Origin: Talpa occidentalis | Taxonomy: Eukaryota; Chordata; Mammalia; Eulipotyphla; Talpidae | Direction: 5' to 3' | Length of the DNA stretch: 64,000 nucleotides | Assembly (NCBI RefSeq): GCF_014898055.3 | Contig: NW_023604295.1 | Coordinates: forward strand, 64,381,730 to 64,445,729 | In this document: in pieces, positions 37,926-47,904 of the stretch | How positions within the stretch are numbered: the stretch's first letter is position 1 | Layout of the letters: the number at the start of each line of letters is the position of its first letter | Notes under the pieces: model-generated | Databases searched by the model: none | What the model was told of the DNA's origin: nothing | Seen by the model: only the letters and a program-made list of their open reading frames with translations | Translations under genes and position numbers: made by a program

Positions 37926-39810
37926 CCCCTGAATCATGCATTTAGTACACAGGTATTTAGTAGCTACTGTGTTTTCTAGATTGTTCTTTTCACCAGAATA
38001 GCATAAGAAGTGATAGATTCAACATTATAAGCTCATCTTCTTGCTCTTGAAAATGCAATGTTAGGTATTTCTCCCTTATTAATTATCAGGTCCTTTAGAA
38101 TTTGATTCCCTCTTCTGGACAAATACAGTCATCATGAAGCCTGAAATGCATTAACAGGTACACAATATTAGTTTTTATATAATCAGAAGTGTTCTTGTTC
38201 TATAAAATTTTATTGACTCCTTAAAAATAAATTAGATGAGTATCATTAAAAGGCTCAACTCTCCCACACTTGTGGGCCAGATGAGGATCATTAAATGCTG
38301 CTCTAATTTAATGACTATGGATAACCACAAATTATATAATAAGCACTCTCTATTGCTGGAAATATTAAAATATAACTCAGAGGCAGCTGGGTAAGGGATT
38401 TTACACTTGAAATTTATATAGCTTTCTCACTGTTATTCTGATGACTTAGAAGTTTTAAATGAAATAGAAAAATAAGGAGAACCAATTCACCTTTAATAGC
38501 ATAATATAAAAAGCCTAGCATATCTATCAGCTACTATGGCCAAAAAGCCTTGTCCCTTCTGAGTCTCTATAAATCATCCATATGATGCATCTTTTCTCAA
38601 TACACAGCACAAAGTTAAGTGCAGTCCAATTATCTGATTTTAAAAATGGTCATAGGTCAGTAATCTGATGTATTTGTTTAACTTGTCATTCTAATTCATG
38701 CATGAAAAATAAATTATCTACCTGGAAACTCAATAAGAAATATTTGTACTATAAACTTAAAATCAAGATTATGTGTAGTTTTAGAGTCTGGTCTAGTCAA
38801 CCATGACTTAACTGAAAGCAAATCCAGAAAAATTGTATTATTTCACAAATTATGTTTTGAACCATTTATTTATTTCAGTTTCAGTAAATTAACTGTAAAG
38901 AACCATATTGCAACTGAAGACGATCACTTATTTTCTAGACATATATTAATTGCATACATTGTGCATGTATCAAGAATAATGTTTTTCTATAGCATTATTA
39001 TTTTGAGTCAGAATTTCCTTTAATACATTGTAATGCCACAAACCAAATGAATCCATAGCTACATGACAGAACAATATAACATTGGCAAAATATTTTCAAT
39101 TGAGAAATAAAGGAGATTTCATAAATATTATGGCAGTCACTTTCATAACATTAAAATGTTCAGTTGTATTTAGAAAACCAAGCTTTTAGGATTTTCTGAA
39201 TATCTTCCCATTAGAATTGATAAAAATGCTGGTGAAATTTTATAGATGAACTAATTATAAAAGGTAAAGGAGGAATTTGTAAATACAGGGTTTGACCTCA
39301 TCTGAAGTTACCAATTAAGTTCATAGTAATTAAATTTGATATCTGAATCTGTGTTCCTTCCATTTGCAACTTACCAGAAACTAATGTATAAACTATCAAA
39401 CTGCCAGTACACCTACTCATATATTTTTTAAAAAGTAATATATTTGACCTTGTATTGATTTATTTCTTGTTATTTTCTGCAGTTATTTATTGTTTTATTA
39501 TCCAGAGCATTTGAAACTTGTTTCAATATAGACATGTGTACATAACTACAATATATCCCTGCAATAATAAAAGTTTGAAATATGCCTTAGGCAAACCTTC
39601 CTCTATATCTCTGAATGTCCCATGCTCTTAGATCCAATTGATCCATACACCAAATATATATTTAAAGGTAACTACATCCACATTCCTCTCATGCTTCTAT
39701 TTCTGTAAGTCCCCCAAATTGGTTTCATGGATATATAAGTATATATCCAAACCAGAAATAATCACATCATAGCTTTTATTGTTTTGTTTTTAGAAAATGG
39801 ATAATAATCA
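37926..39810. other. Unassigned, largely unique DNA
   Basis: No repeat or gene. The 38240-38600 part is of higher complexity than its surroundings and has no transposon look. Confidence 0.45.
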
Positions 39811-39822
39811 CTGTAAAACAAT

Positions 39823-39853
39823 ATTTTAGTATATGTGCTGCCGAAGCGAGCAC
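39823..39853 (-). pseudogene. RNU6: U6 snRNA 5'-end fragment (micro-retrocopy)
   Basis: The reverse complement matches the first ~31 nt of U6 snRNA, beginning exactly at nucleotide 1 (GTGCTCGCTTCGGCAGCACA...). It is bracketed by a perfect 16-bp direct repeat, gtaaaacaatatttta, at 39813-39828 and 39856-39871, so the last six U6 bases overlap the target. No poly(A), no rest of U6 and no promoter. Best read as an L1-enzyme insertion primed internally on U6 RNA. Not a functional gene. Confidence 0.9.
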
Positions 39854-40039
39854 AAGTAAAACAATATTTTAAGAACAAAATCAGAAATGAAGTTTAGTGA
39901 TAATATTTTAAAGCAATATGTGATGAGTCTTCATTAGGTGCCAAATTAAGTGTATTTGCTATGATGATGGTAGTGAGAGTAATAGAGGTATTAATAGTAG
40001 TAGATGAGAAATTTAGTATAGTAAAGAAATGAAAGTGGA

Positions 40040-40172
40040 CACGAACTATGGATGGGTGCTTCCATGGTAGATGTGATGTAGAAACATATATCCGAAGAGA
40101 TATGATCCTATAACTTTATATTATTTACATTTGCAAAACAATGTTAACTCAATAAAAATAAATAAATAAAAA
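40040..40172 (+). mobile_element. L1 3' UTR fragment
   Basis: 'ggatgggtgcttccatggta', 'gatgtgatgtagaaacatat' and 'aaacaatgttaactcaataa' align with the older L1 tails elsewhere in the window, ending in AATAAA-rich sequence. Confidence 0.55.
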
Positions 40173-40262
40173 GTAAGAGGAAGAAAACAAGAAAGGATGA
40201 GGAGGAGAGAATAAGAGAAAGGAAAGAAGGATAAAAAAAGAATAAGATGGAGGAATGAAAAA
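40173..40262. repeat. GA-rich low-complexity tract
   Basis: Purine-only stretch after the L1 tail. Confidence 0.85.
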
Positions 40263-40340
40263 CAATTAAAATAATGAGTTAGTAATCATGAGTCCTGGCT
40301 CAAAAGCAATTATTAAGTCACATAAGTCTGTTATCATTTA

Positions 40341-40604
40341 TTTATTTTTTTAAAGATTTATTTATTTATTTTATACAAGAACTGGGGTAGAGGCCAGATG
40401 CGTGGGAGGGTGAAAGGACTCACCAGAGACAGAGCAGGGAACAGAACAGGCAGATTGATGAAATGCATTGCTGAGGGGAGCAGCGGGCGCGACAGAAGAG
40501 GTCTGCTGTGCCATGTGGGATTCTCGCCTGCCGATCAACACTGCAGAAGCTGCGGACAGCTTCACAGCATGGCGCTCAACTGCCTGCGCCACCAGGGGAG
40601 GCCC
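40341..40604 (-). mobile_element. tRNA-derived SINE, subfamily A (left arm of inverted pair)
   Basis: Antisense copy with TSD gttatcattta at 40330-40340 and 40608-40618. Its head faces the head of the next SINE 26 bp away. A 185-codon minus-strand frame spanning both SINEs is a repeat artefact. Confidence 0.95.
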
Positions 40605-40630
40605 TATGTTATCATTTAAACAATAAATGT

Positions 40631-40900
40631 AGGATCTCCCCTGGAGGCGCAGGCGGTTGAGTGGGCTGTGAAGCTGTCTGCAGCCTGCAGCGCTGGTTCG
40701 ATCCCAGCTGGCCAGCGAGAGTCTCACATGGCATGGCAGACCTCTCTTGTCTTGCCAGCTGTTCCCCTCAGTAGTGTATTTCGTCAGTCTGCCTGTTCTG
40801 TTCCCTGCTCTGTCTCTGGCGAATCCTCTCACCCTCCTGCGCCTCTGGCCTGTACCCCAGTTCTTGTATAAAATAAATAAATAAATCTTTAAAAAAAAAA
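40631..40900 (+). mobile_element. tRNA-derived SINE, subfamily A (right arm of inverted pair)
   Basis: Sense copy starting 'aggatctcccctggaggcgc' with B box 'tggttcgatccc'. Likely TSD 'ataaatgt' on each side (40623-40630 and 40903-40910). Confidence 0.94.
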
Positions 40901-41184
40901 TGATAAATGTATATGCATATCCATTCATTCATTTCAAATTCAAGAAATATGACCATCTTATATTAGCTGGCAATCCCAGTTGATAAAAATCTGTTTGATT
41001 TAATTGAATATTTAATAGTATGTTTCTTATTGCCTTTATATCTATTTTTATTGGTATATTTGATGTGTGCCTCTAGATCATCCATTTCAATACACCTCAC
41101 TTAACAAAAGTTGTTGTAGATTTTAAATTTCACTGTATGGGGCACTGTCAGTGTTCAGTCTATAACAGCCATATTCCTTTTACT

Positions 41185-41350
41185 CTTTTACTTATTTTAA
41201 TCAAGATAATATCAGTTTACAACACTGTAAATGATTCAGATGTATAGGACCACATTCTTTTAGATGTATGTTACCACAACCACCACCAAGGCACATGTAG
41301 ACCTCCACCATAGTCCATTTTTACTCATTATGGAATCATTTGCTTCCTCT
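41185..41350 (-). mobile_element. Possible old L1 3' UTR fragment
   Basis: 'agtttacaacactgtaaatg', 'attcagatgtataggacca' and 'gttaccacaaccaccaccaa' resemble old L1M 3' UTRs in reverse. Confidence 0.4.
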
Positions 41351-41354
41351 GAGG

Positions 41355-42200
41355 ACCATAAGAAAAATATCTCCATATCAAAAAAAGCTTTAAAAGGTAT
41401 AATATATAAAAAGCATACTTAAAGAAATGCTGGGTTTAGTGTTTTCACTCATACTAATTCCTTTAAATTTCTTCATTCTCTTTAATGATGTGTGATGTAA
41501 TTGTAGCCCCCCCCAATGATGTTCATTTATTCATATCACCTTTGCCTTATTTTAAGCATGTAAACATTATTAAACTATGTGTACATTATCTTAATTTCTC
41601 AAGAATGTTCATGAGATACACATCTGGTGCTAAGAAATATTTCATGTTGGGAGAGTTATATACTATATGATAAATAAATGTTCCAGTATACGTCATTCTC
41701 TAATAGTTTACTTTGAAAATAGATCCCATTTGTAATCAGAAAATAAAATGTAATAATGCTTTAATGTAAAAAACGGTACACTTAATGTATATTTAATAAA
41801 ATAATTTATATTAATGGGTTTAGAGTCAAATTATTATCATGCTCTGTAACAAACACTTCAAGTTGGAATTATATATTCTATTAAGAGAGGAAGGCATTTG
41901 AGTTGCTTTAATCTATAAATGTGAAAAACTATACTGTGAGCTTTGTAAGAAATAATTATTTTCATTATGTAGTAATTCTTTATTCCATGCCCTTTTCAGA
42001 CTTCTTTGAAATTTTTTTTTTCATTTCAAAGAAAGCTGATTTTCCCCCTATAACCATAAAGAAAATCACTGTAAAATTAATCAATTATGAACCTGACTCT
42101 AAAAAATTAACAGATGAAAAGATGACTTTCATCATATTATGCAATAAACACAAAAGATATTAATTTTATGCCACACTGGGAATTGTATGTAAAACTAGCA
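41355..42200. other. Unassigned AT-rich DNA
   Basis: No supported feature. Confidence 0.5.
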
Positions 42201-42204
42201 TGTA

Positions 42205-42600
42205 GAATCTTACAGAGTAAACAGCATAATGGAACAAACTCATATGAAATTGATACAGAATGCTGGCCTCAGTGTCCCTCAGCCAATCAAAGGAAAGGGT
42301 TTGAGGAAAAGGAAAGTGGTTTAATTTGTCAACAAATGAGGAGGGCAGCCGACTCTGGTCTGAAAGACCTCTGTCCTGAACTTTGGCAGAGTGCAGGGTT
42401 ATTTATACAAAAGAAAAAATGGGGAGATGGGCAAGAGTCTATGAAGGGGAGGGGGAAAGGGGTCTGCAGGGAGACTGGTGGGCACCAGCTTGCTTTTTCA
42501 ACAACTCCTGTTTAACTCCTTTTCCTCCTAATGCAAGAAGACAACTTGTCAAACAAGGGGGGGGTTAAGAGAGATAGGGGGAAACAAACTTGTTAATTCT
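42205..42600 (-). mobile_element. Probable ERV LTR fragment, antisense
   Basis: Mixed-composition block unlike its AT-rich flanks. On the minus strand an ATTAAA-type poly(A) hexamer (complement at about 42329) is preceded by long purine/pyrimidine-asymmetric U3-like sequence. A 115-codon frame across it is not similar to any viral protein that I can see. No terminal duplication found. Also readable as another repeat class. Confidence 0.45.
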
Positions 42601-42645
42601 TATCTAAGAGACCAGTCATTTGTAACTGCATCAAAAGTACATGGG

Positions 42646-43319
42646 AATTTGCATTTCCCTGATTACAAGTGAAGTTGAACATTTTTTCATATGCCTATTG
42701 GCCATTTGCATTTCCTCTTTGGAGAAGTTTCTTTTTAGCTCTTCTGCCCATTTTTTGACTGAATTATTTTCTTTGTTTTTGTTGAGTCTCATCAGCTCTT
42801 TGTAGATTTTTGTGATTTGTCCTTTATCATTAGTGGTGTGTGCAAAAGTTTTTTCCCAGTCGGTGGGGTTTCTCTTTGTTTTGGTTACTGTGTCCTTTGC
42901 TGTGCAGAAGCTCTTTAATTTGATGTAGTCCCAGCTGTTTATATTTGCTTTCACTATCACTGCTTTGGGTGACGATATGTCTGTAAAGATGTCTTTGAGG
43001 TGCACGTCATGTAGTGTTTTGCCTATATTTCCTTCTCAAGCAATTTGCAGCAACATGGATGGAGCTGGAAGGGATTATGCTCAGCGAAATAAGCCAGACA
43101 GAAAAAGAAAAATACCGGATGGTCTCACTCATAGCAGGAATGTAGAAAATCTAAAGAAGGGACCCAGAAAAAGAATAACTATAAGAAAGATGAAATCAAA
43201 ATCAACAAACAACAATAAACTAGAGACACACTATAGGGGGGGGGAGCAGGGAAAGGATGGATTGGGGCCAAAATAAGGAGAGTGCAATTGTATGGGGAAT
43301 ATAAAAATAAAAATAAAAA
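42646..43319 (+). mobile_element. Twin-primed (5'-inverted) L1
   Basis: 42646 to about 43036 is L1 ORF2 in reverse (corresponding to about 18510-18898 of the L1 at 18 kb). From about 43041 sense L1 resumes at the equivalent of 19305 and runs through the 3' UTR, G-rich tract and A tail. About 400 bp between the two is missing at the inversion joint. TSD aaaagtacatggg (42633-42645) / aaaagtacacggg (43320-43332), one mismatch. The 124-codon minus frame is the inverted ORF2 piece; the plus frame crossing the joint is chimeric. Confidence 0.95.
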
Positions 43320-43334
43320 AAAAGTACACGGGTA

Positions 43335-44130
43335 TGTTTACACCTAACTCTCATGTGTCACTTTTGTTGCAGAAGGATAGGTATCTAGTTTGTATAAATA
43401 AATTTCACCAGTAATATTAACTGAATAAATTATGTTTTTAATGAGGAGAGAGGAATTTTCATAAAGTGTATTTAAATTGTTTGGTGGGTTTTTAAGAGAA
43501 GAGACATATCTAATGGTGAGAAATACTTTTTTACAACACAGGTGAAAATGGGCATTATAGAGTTAGATAACTACAAGAATATTGTTTGAATCCAGAAGTC
43601 TAAGATTATACTGGGTGAGATATATAGTTGATAAATTAAAGAAAGGAAATACCAACGTATTGAGAATTGAAAGACCAGGAAGAAGAGGAAAATAAGCAAA
43701 ATAGAATGAGAAGTAGTCTTTAATAAATATAGAAGTCGTTTTTAGTAGGGAATGGTGTCTGAAAGTGTTATATAGGCAAAGTGTTATATAGGCAAATTAA
43801 ATGTATATATTTATTATTTCACACATGTAAATGTGCTATGGTTATTCTGTTCAATTAATGTTAATAATTATATTTGACATTAAATACTATCTTAGTGGAA
43901 AAAATCTGAAATTATTACACAAATATACATCTTTTAATATAAATATTCACCAGAGTGTTTGAAGGCTCTTCTTGGTTAACTGTATGGAAGAATATCATGG
44001 TCAGTGATATGTCTGAAATAACCTATCACACTATCAGTCAGAAATACAGTCAAAATTTCAACCCTTGTTAACAGAGATCTCTTTGGTAAGTGCTGGGGTT
44101 CAGGATTCATCTTCTGATATCATTAGCATT
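43335..44130. other. Unassigned AT-rich DNA
   Basis: Contains a short tandem copy 'gtgttatataggcaaa' twice near 43767-43796. Nothing else recognised. Confidence 0.5.
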
Positions 44131-44135
44131 GGAGC

Positions 44136-44740
44136 TGTTACAGGGCAGGGAGAGGGGCACCCCAGAACCCCCAAACCTGCGTGCTCTAAATAGGTTCTGC
44201 CATCTGCTACATTGAGAAAAAACATATAACACCTTTAATGGAAAGGAACTTTAATACAATTAGTAAACAATATAGAAAAGACAAAGAATATAGTTTCTAA
44301 ATCAAGCACCCAAAGTTACTCATCCCCTCATGGGTAAAATTCCACCCAAACGGGAATGGCCCAGAGCAAGGCCCAAAAGCCTGCCACAAGTCTAAAGTAC
44401 TTTCCAGATGGGACCCATAGAAAAGGATCACAGTGAGCCAGACAAGACTGGGAGAAAAAGATCAAAATCAAGATAAAATCTGCCATTGTTAAACACCTCC
44501 CCTGCCGTCTCTCACCCACATCTGTTTCAACCAGTCCAGGACTAAGAAACAAGTGAAGCTTTGTCACTTGTCTCTCTGCTGCATGTGCCTCCTCCAGGTC
44601 TCCTTCTTGCTCTCTATTCTGCTTCCTTCCTTTCTAGTCTCCTCTCCAGCTACCACTCTTCTCTCTGCTCAGCCCCACCCTTCTTTGGGCAGGGCAGGGA
44701 AACTGGAACACTCCCCTTTCCTGGGGACCACCCTGTTACA
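44136..44740 (-). mobile_element. Solo ERV LTR with 4-bp target duplication
   Basis: 605 bp opening TGTTACAGGG and closing CCCTGTTACA, a TG...CA bounded unit with near-matching inverted ends (9 of 10). It is flanked by the 4-bp duplication gagc (44132-44135 and 44741-44744), the size produced by gammaretrovirus-like integrases. Orientation inferred from an ATTAAAG poly(A)-like hexamer on the minus strand near 44252. No internal viral genes adjoin it, so it is a recombined solo LTR. Internal open frames are not genes. Confidence 0.75.
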
Positions 44741-44851
44741 GAGCTAGTTGTCACTATATTGGGGCACAAACTACACTGGGTCAGTGAGAAGGTCAAGAAC
44801 CTAAAAGAATGATACTGATACCGTAATTTCAGGTTTTCAGGCCTAGTCTTT

Positions 44852-44912
44852 CAGCCAGGAATGGATCCCAGGCTGCAGTGGCAGCACTGAGCCCCAGCTA
44901 CTAGGCCACCAC
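44852..44912 (-). other. tRNA-Glu-like sequence (SINE head or tRNA relic)
   Basis: On the minus strand 'ggtggcctagtagctggggc' parallels the tRNA-Glu D-arm/A box and 'gggatccattcctggctg' its B box and T arm, with correct spacing, but substitutions break the stems. It immediately follows the LTR at about 44922 in sense direction. Could be the head of a tRNA-Glu SINE; no functional tRNA is claimed. Confidence 0.4.
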
Positions 44913-44921
44913 GCGTTAGTG

Positions 44922-45402
44922 TCTCAGGAAGCCGCAGCAGGAAACTTGCTGACTCTCAGGCAAGGGAGTGAGAAGAGGCAGGTTTAGAGAAAGAAAAGTT
45001 TACTGAGGAGAAAAGGAACAGAAATATAGTGGGAATCCCAGGCCTGTGGAACCAGGCCAGGAAGGGGCAAGGAAGCCAAAGTGGAGTCATGCCTCAGGGG
45101 ATATAGACCTTCTTTCCCTAATTATTCTAAAGCTCCATCATTCTCTTTGTGATTGGTTAGTTCTCTTGGGGGGTCTCACTCACTCTTTCTTAATGCCTCT
45201 GTGACCAGAACTAAGTCTCTGTGTCCCAGCTCTTATCTTAGCATACTTTTCTCATCCTAGTTCTGGAATGCCCTATTCCTGGGATGTTTGATTAGTTCCC
45301 TTTGGAATTTGTTGCCCTTATCTCTGGAGCCCTCCTTACTCCTCAGAGGCTTTTCTTATTCTATTCTGACCCTAAAGGCTCTCTGCTTGCCCTATGACTC
45401 AA
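44922..45402 (-). mobile_element. Probable ERV LTR, antisense
   Basis: TG at the left (tgtctcagg) and CA at the right (cctatgactca) bound a ~480-bp mixed-composition block. On the minus strand a TATATCC-like element (near 45103) is followed by an AGTAAA poly(A)-like hexamer (near 44999), the expected LTR order. No clear target duplication. Different family from the neighbouring solo LTR. Confidence 0.55.
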
Positions 45403-45409
45403 ACCAGGT

Positions 45410-46320
45410 GATTAATATTCAGGGAAAATAATTTATACACACACGCACAAATACAAAGTTATCTAAATACATCTGTTGTTTTAAGTCAACTAGATTAGAA
45501 AGAAATTTGCCGTATAATTAATGAAATAATTGACTGATATACACTTTGTTCAGACTTGCATTCAAATCAAGTCTAAATACCTTTAGAGCAAATACACCTT
45601 TGGCAGCTAGTGATAAATCCTGATGAATATGTGGATTTGGGGAATGAAATAAATGAGAAGCTGCCAAATATTGTAATAAATCTCTCCTGCTCTTTTCAAT
45701 ATTGCTTTCGGACTTACTGAATCAGGATATCTATCTATACAAGTGTCCTAGGAACAGGCATTTTAAATAATTTCCCAGGCAATTCTTAAATACATTAATA
45801 TTTGAAAATCACCAGTTTCACTAGAAACTTCTGCAGTGAACATTTTCTGTCCACTTCTGCAGTGAACATTTTCTGTAGCCTATTGTGAAAATATAAGGAG
45901 GTTAGAGCTAAAACGATGCTCCTCTATTTGACCAAAAGAGAGCACAATAAAATGTTCTGGGAAAAGATTAATCTTGAAAATTAGCATTGTACAATACTGT
46001 TGGAGTTAATTAAATCTTTGGTTAAGCTAGTTACTATAATATAAATCTACTGGATATTATAAAAATATGTTTGTGTCTTTGAAATAAGAAATAAGAAACT
46101 GAAGGGAACAATCAAAAGGAACAAAAGACTCTCTTATTAAAAAAAGCAATCAATATGGGAAGATTAACAGAATGCAGAATGAAAATGAAGTATTCATGAT
46201 GACAAATTCATGATGAAGGAAAAAGTTGTAACATAGAAAAGGAGTCTCAATAGATAGAGACATTTTCAAAGACACAATTAGAAGTTATTTGCATTTATTA
46301 TTTCACTTACTGATTTTTTT
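45410..46320. other. Unassigned AT-rich DNA
   Basis: Holds a 26-bp tandem duplication (acttctgcagtgaacatttt... at 45827-45876). No gene. Confidence 0.5.
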
Positions 46321-47140
46321 TGTTCACTTAATTGTTTTATTAAAAATTTGTATGGTGGAATTTGCTCTGAGTGGCACAAAACGTCAAACCTCAGGACCCT
46401 GTGGGAGACATATCATATAGACATGATTGAAAGCATCCTACCATGCCCATCACTTCCATGTGACATGACATCCACATTAGTACAGCTGTTTCAGTTGCGA
46501 AGACCAATCTGTCCTGTAGACATACTTATTATTTGTTTAGGGAAGTTGAAAGGAAGTATGGTTGCCTCATAGACAGTCTCAAGGTTTAGCTATTCTGGGG
46601 ACAAAGGTTGACAGAGCAAGGGTTGAAAATACTCTGTGTGCTGGAAAAACAGGTGTTGACAGATGTTTGACCCCAGTCAGAAGTAAGAACAACACGTCTT
46701 CTCAATACAGGTTATGGGCATGTTCATACTGACAGAAACAGATTTCTGTTGTGAACTAAAAGTACAATTTGATATATTTGTTGCTTTTTTTGTCTTTGGT
46801 TTCCTGATAAAACTTTTTCTCTGAGGAGGTCCTGTGGGTGCATCAACTGTATCTGTACTAATTCACCCTGGAGGGCATTTGGAATGCATGTGGAGTGATT
46901 TTGATTATCAATTCACTAGGTCTTCTTTTGGCAGTTTGTGAGGGAAGGTAACAGATGATAAAAATCATATAGTGTGAACCACAGAAAGAAGAAAATTATC
47001 CCAAGCAGAGTAACACCAACATCCCTATTTGGAAATAATGAAAAAAAAGGAGGCTACTTATAGGAATTTAAGTAAAGAAAACATAATGTGTATTTTGGAA
47101 TATTTACCAGCCATCATAGTAATTCTAATATAATGAGCAA
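46321..47140. other. Unassigned block of higher complexity
   Basis: A 74-codon open frame (46348-46572) and further broken frames. I looked for a retrocopied gene and could not identify one. May be an unrecognised transposon. Confidence 0.35.
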
Positions 47141-47154
47141 AATAAGGCATAATT

Positions 47155-47417
47155 TTTTTTTAAGATTTATTTATTTATTTATACAAGCACTGGGTACAGT
47201 CAGAAGCACGGGAGGGTGAGACAATTCACCGGAGCCAGAGCGGGGAGAAGAGCAGGCAGACTGACAAAGCACTCTGCTGAGGGGAGCAGCGGGCGGCAGG
47301 AGAGGTCTGCGCGTCTTGTGGGACCCTCACCAGGTGGCCTGGGATCGAACCGGTGCTGCAGAGGCTGTGGGCAGCTTCGCAACCCAGCGCTCAACCGCTG
47401 CACCACCAGGGAGCCCC
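47155..47417 (-). mobile_element. tRNA-derived SINE, subfamily B, full length
   Basis: Antisense copy. TSD aaggcataatt (47144-47154) / aagacataatt (47418-47428). B-box complement 'gggatcgaacc' is close to consensus. Confidence 0.95.
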
Positions 47418-47500
47418 AAGACATAATTATAGATATGATAGTTTAAGGAGATTAGACTTCATCTAGTAGATTAAACTTCATCTACTTCATCTAATCAGGC

Positions 47501-47900
47501 TGTAGGATGGAGCCACAGAAGTGAAAGAATATACCGGAGACAGAGTGGAGAACAGAAATTCAGATTTATTGAAATACACTGCGAAGGAAGGAGCAGGCAA
47601 GGCAGGGGGACATCCACACGTGAAGGAGTTGGGGCTCCCGTTTATAACCTGTTATTGTGGGCTTTTTCATGACTGGGAAGTCTGTTTGGGCTAGTTAGTG
47701 CTGGGGGTCCGGTCTAAGGCTTTGACCTTCAACAAAGAATGTGTCCTAGCCCTGTTTCTGCATTCATGGTCAAAGTGATCAGTCTTATGGCCTGGTTCCC
47801 ATAGCAACCTTATTGATTCCCTTTATCTATTAAAGCCTCCCAAACCTTCCTGCTGGGCAAGGAGTAGGAGCTTAATTTAACCTTATTAAATGATACCCCA
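47501..47900 (-). mobile_element. ERV LTR whose R/U5 part is related to the SINE 3' body
   Basis: On the minus strand: U3 from about 47900, a TATAAA (complement 47641-47646), then AATAAA (complement 47565-47570), and a ~65-bp U5-like end at 'cctaca' (47501). About 47517-47605 aligns block by block with the non-tRNA part of the SINE family: 'accggagacagagtggagaa' vs 'accagagacagagtggggaa', 'gaaatacactgc', 'gagcaggcaaggcagg'. Beyond this the LTR has its own U3, so it is not simply a SINE. No TSD seen; end positions are estimates. Confidence 0.65.
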
Positions 47901-47904
47901 GCAG

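Noticed and set aside
40371..40928. 185-codon minus-strand open frame, longest after L1
   Set aside because: It crosses two oppositely oriented SINEs and their spacer; the translation is SINE sequence with no protein family.
42965..43276. 103-codon plus-strand frame in the L1
   Set aside because: It runs across the twin-priming inversion joint, so it is a chimera of antisense and sense L1.
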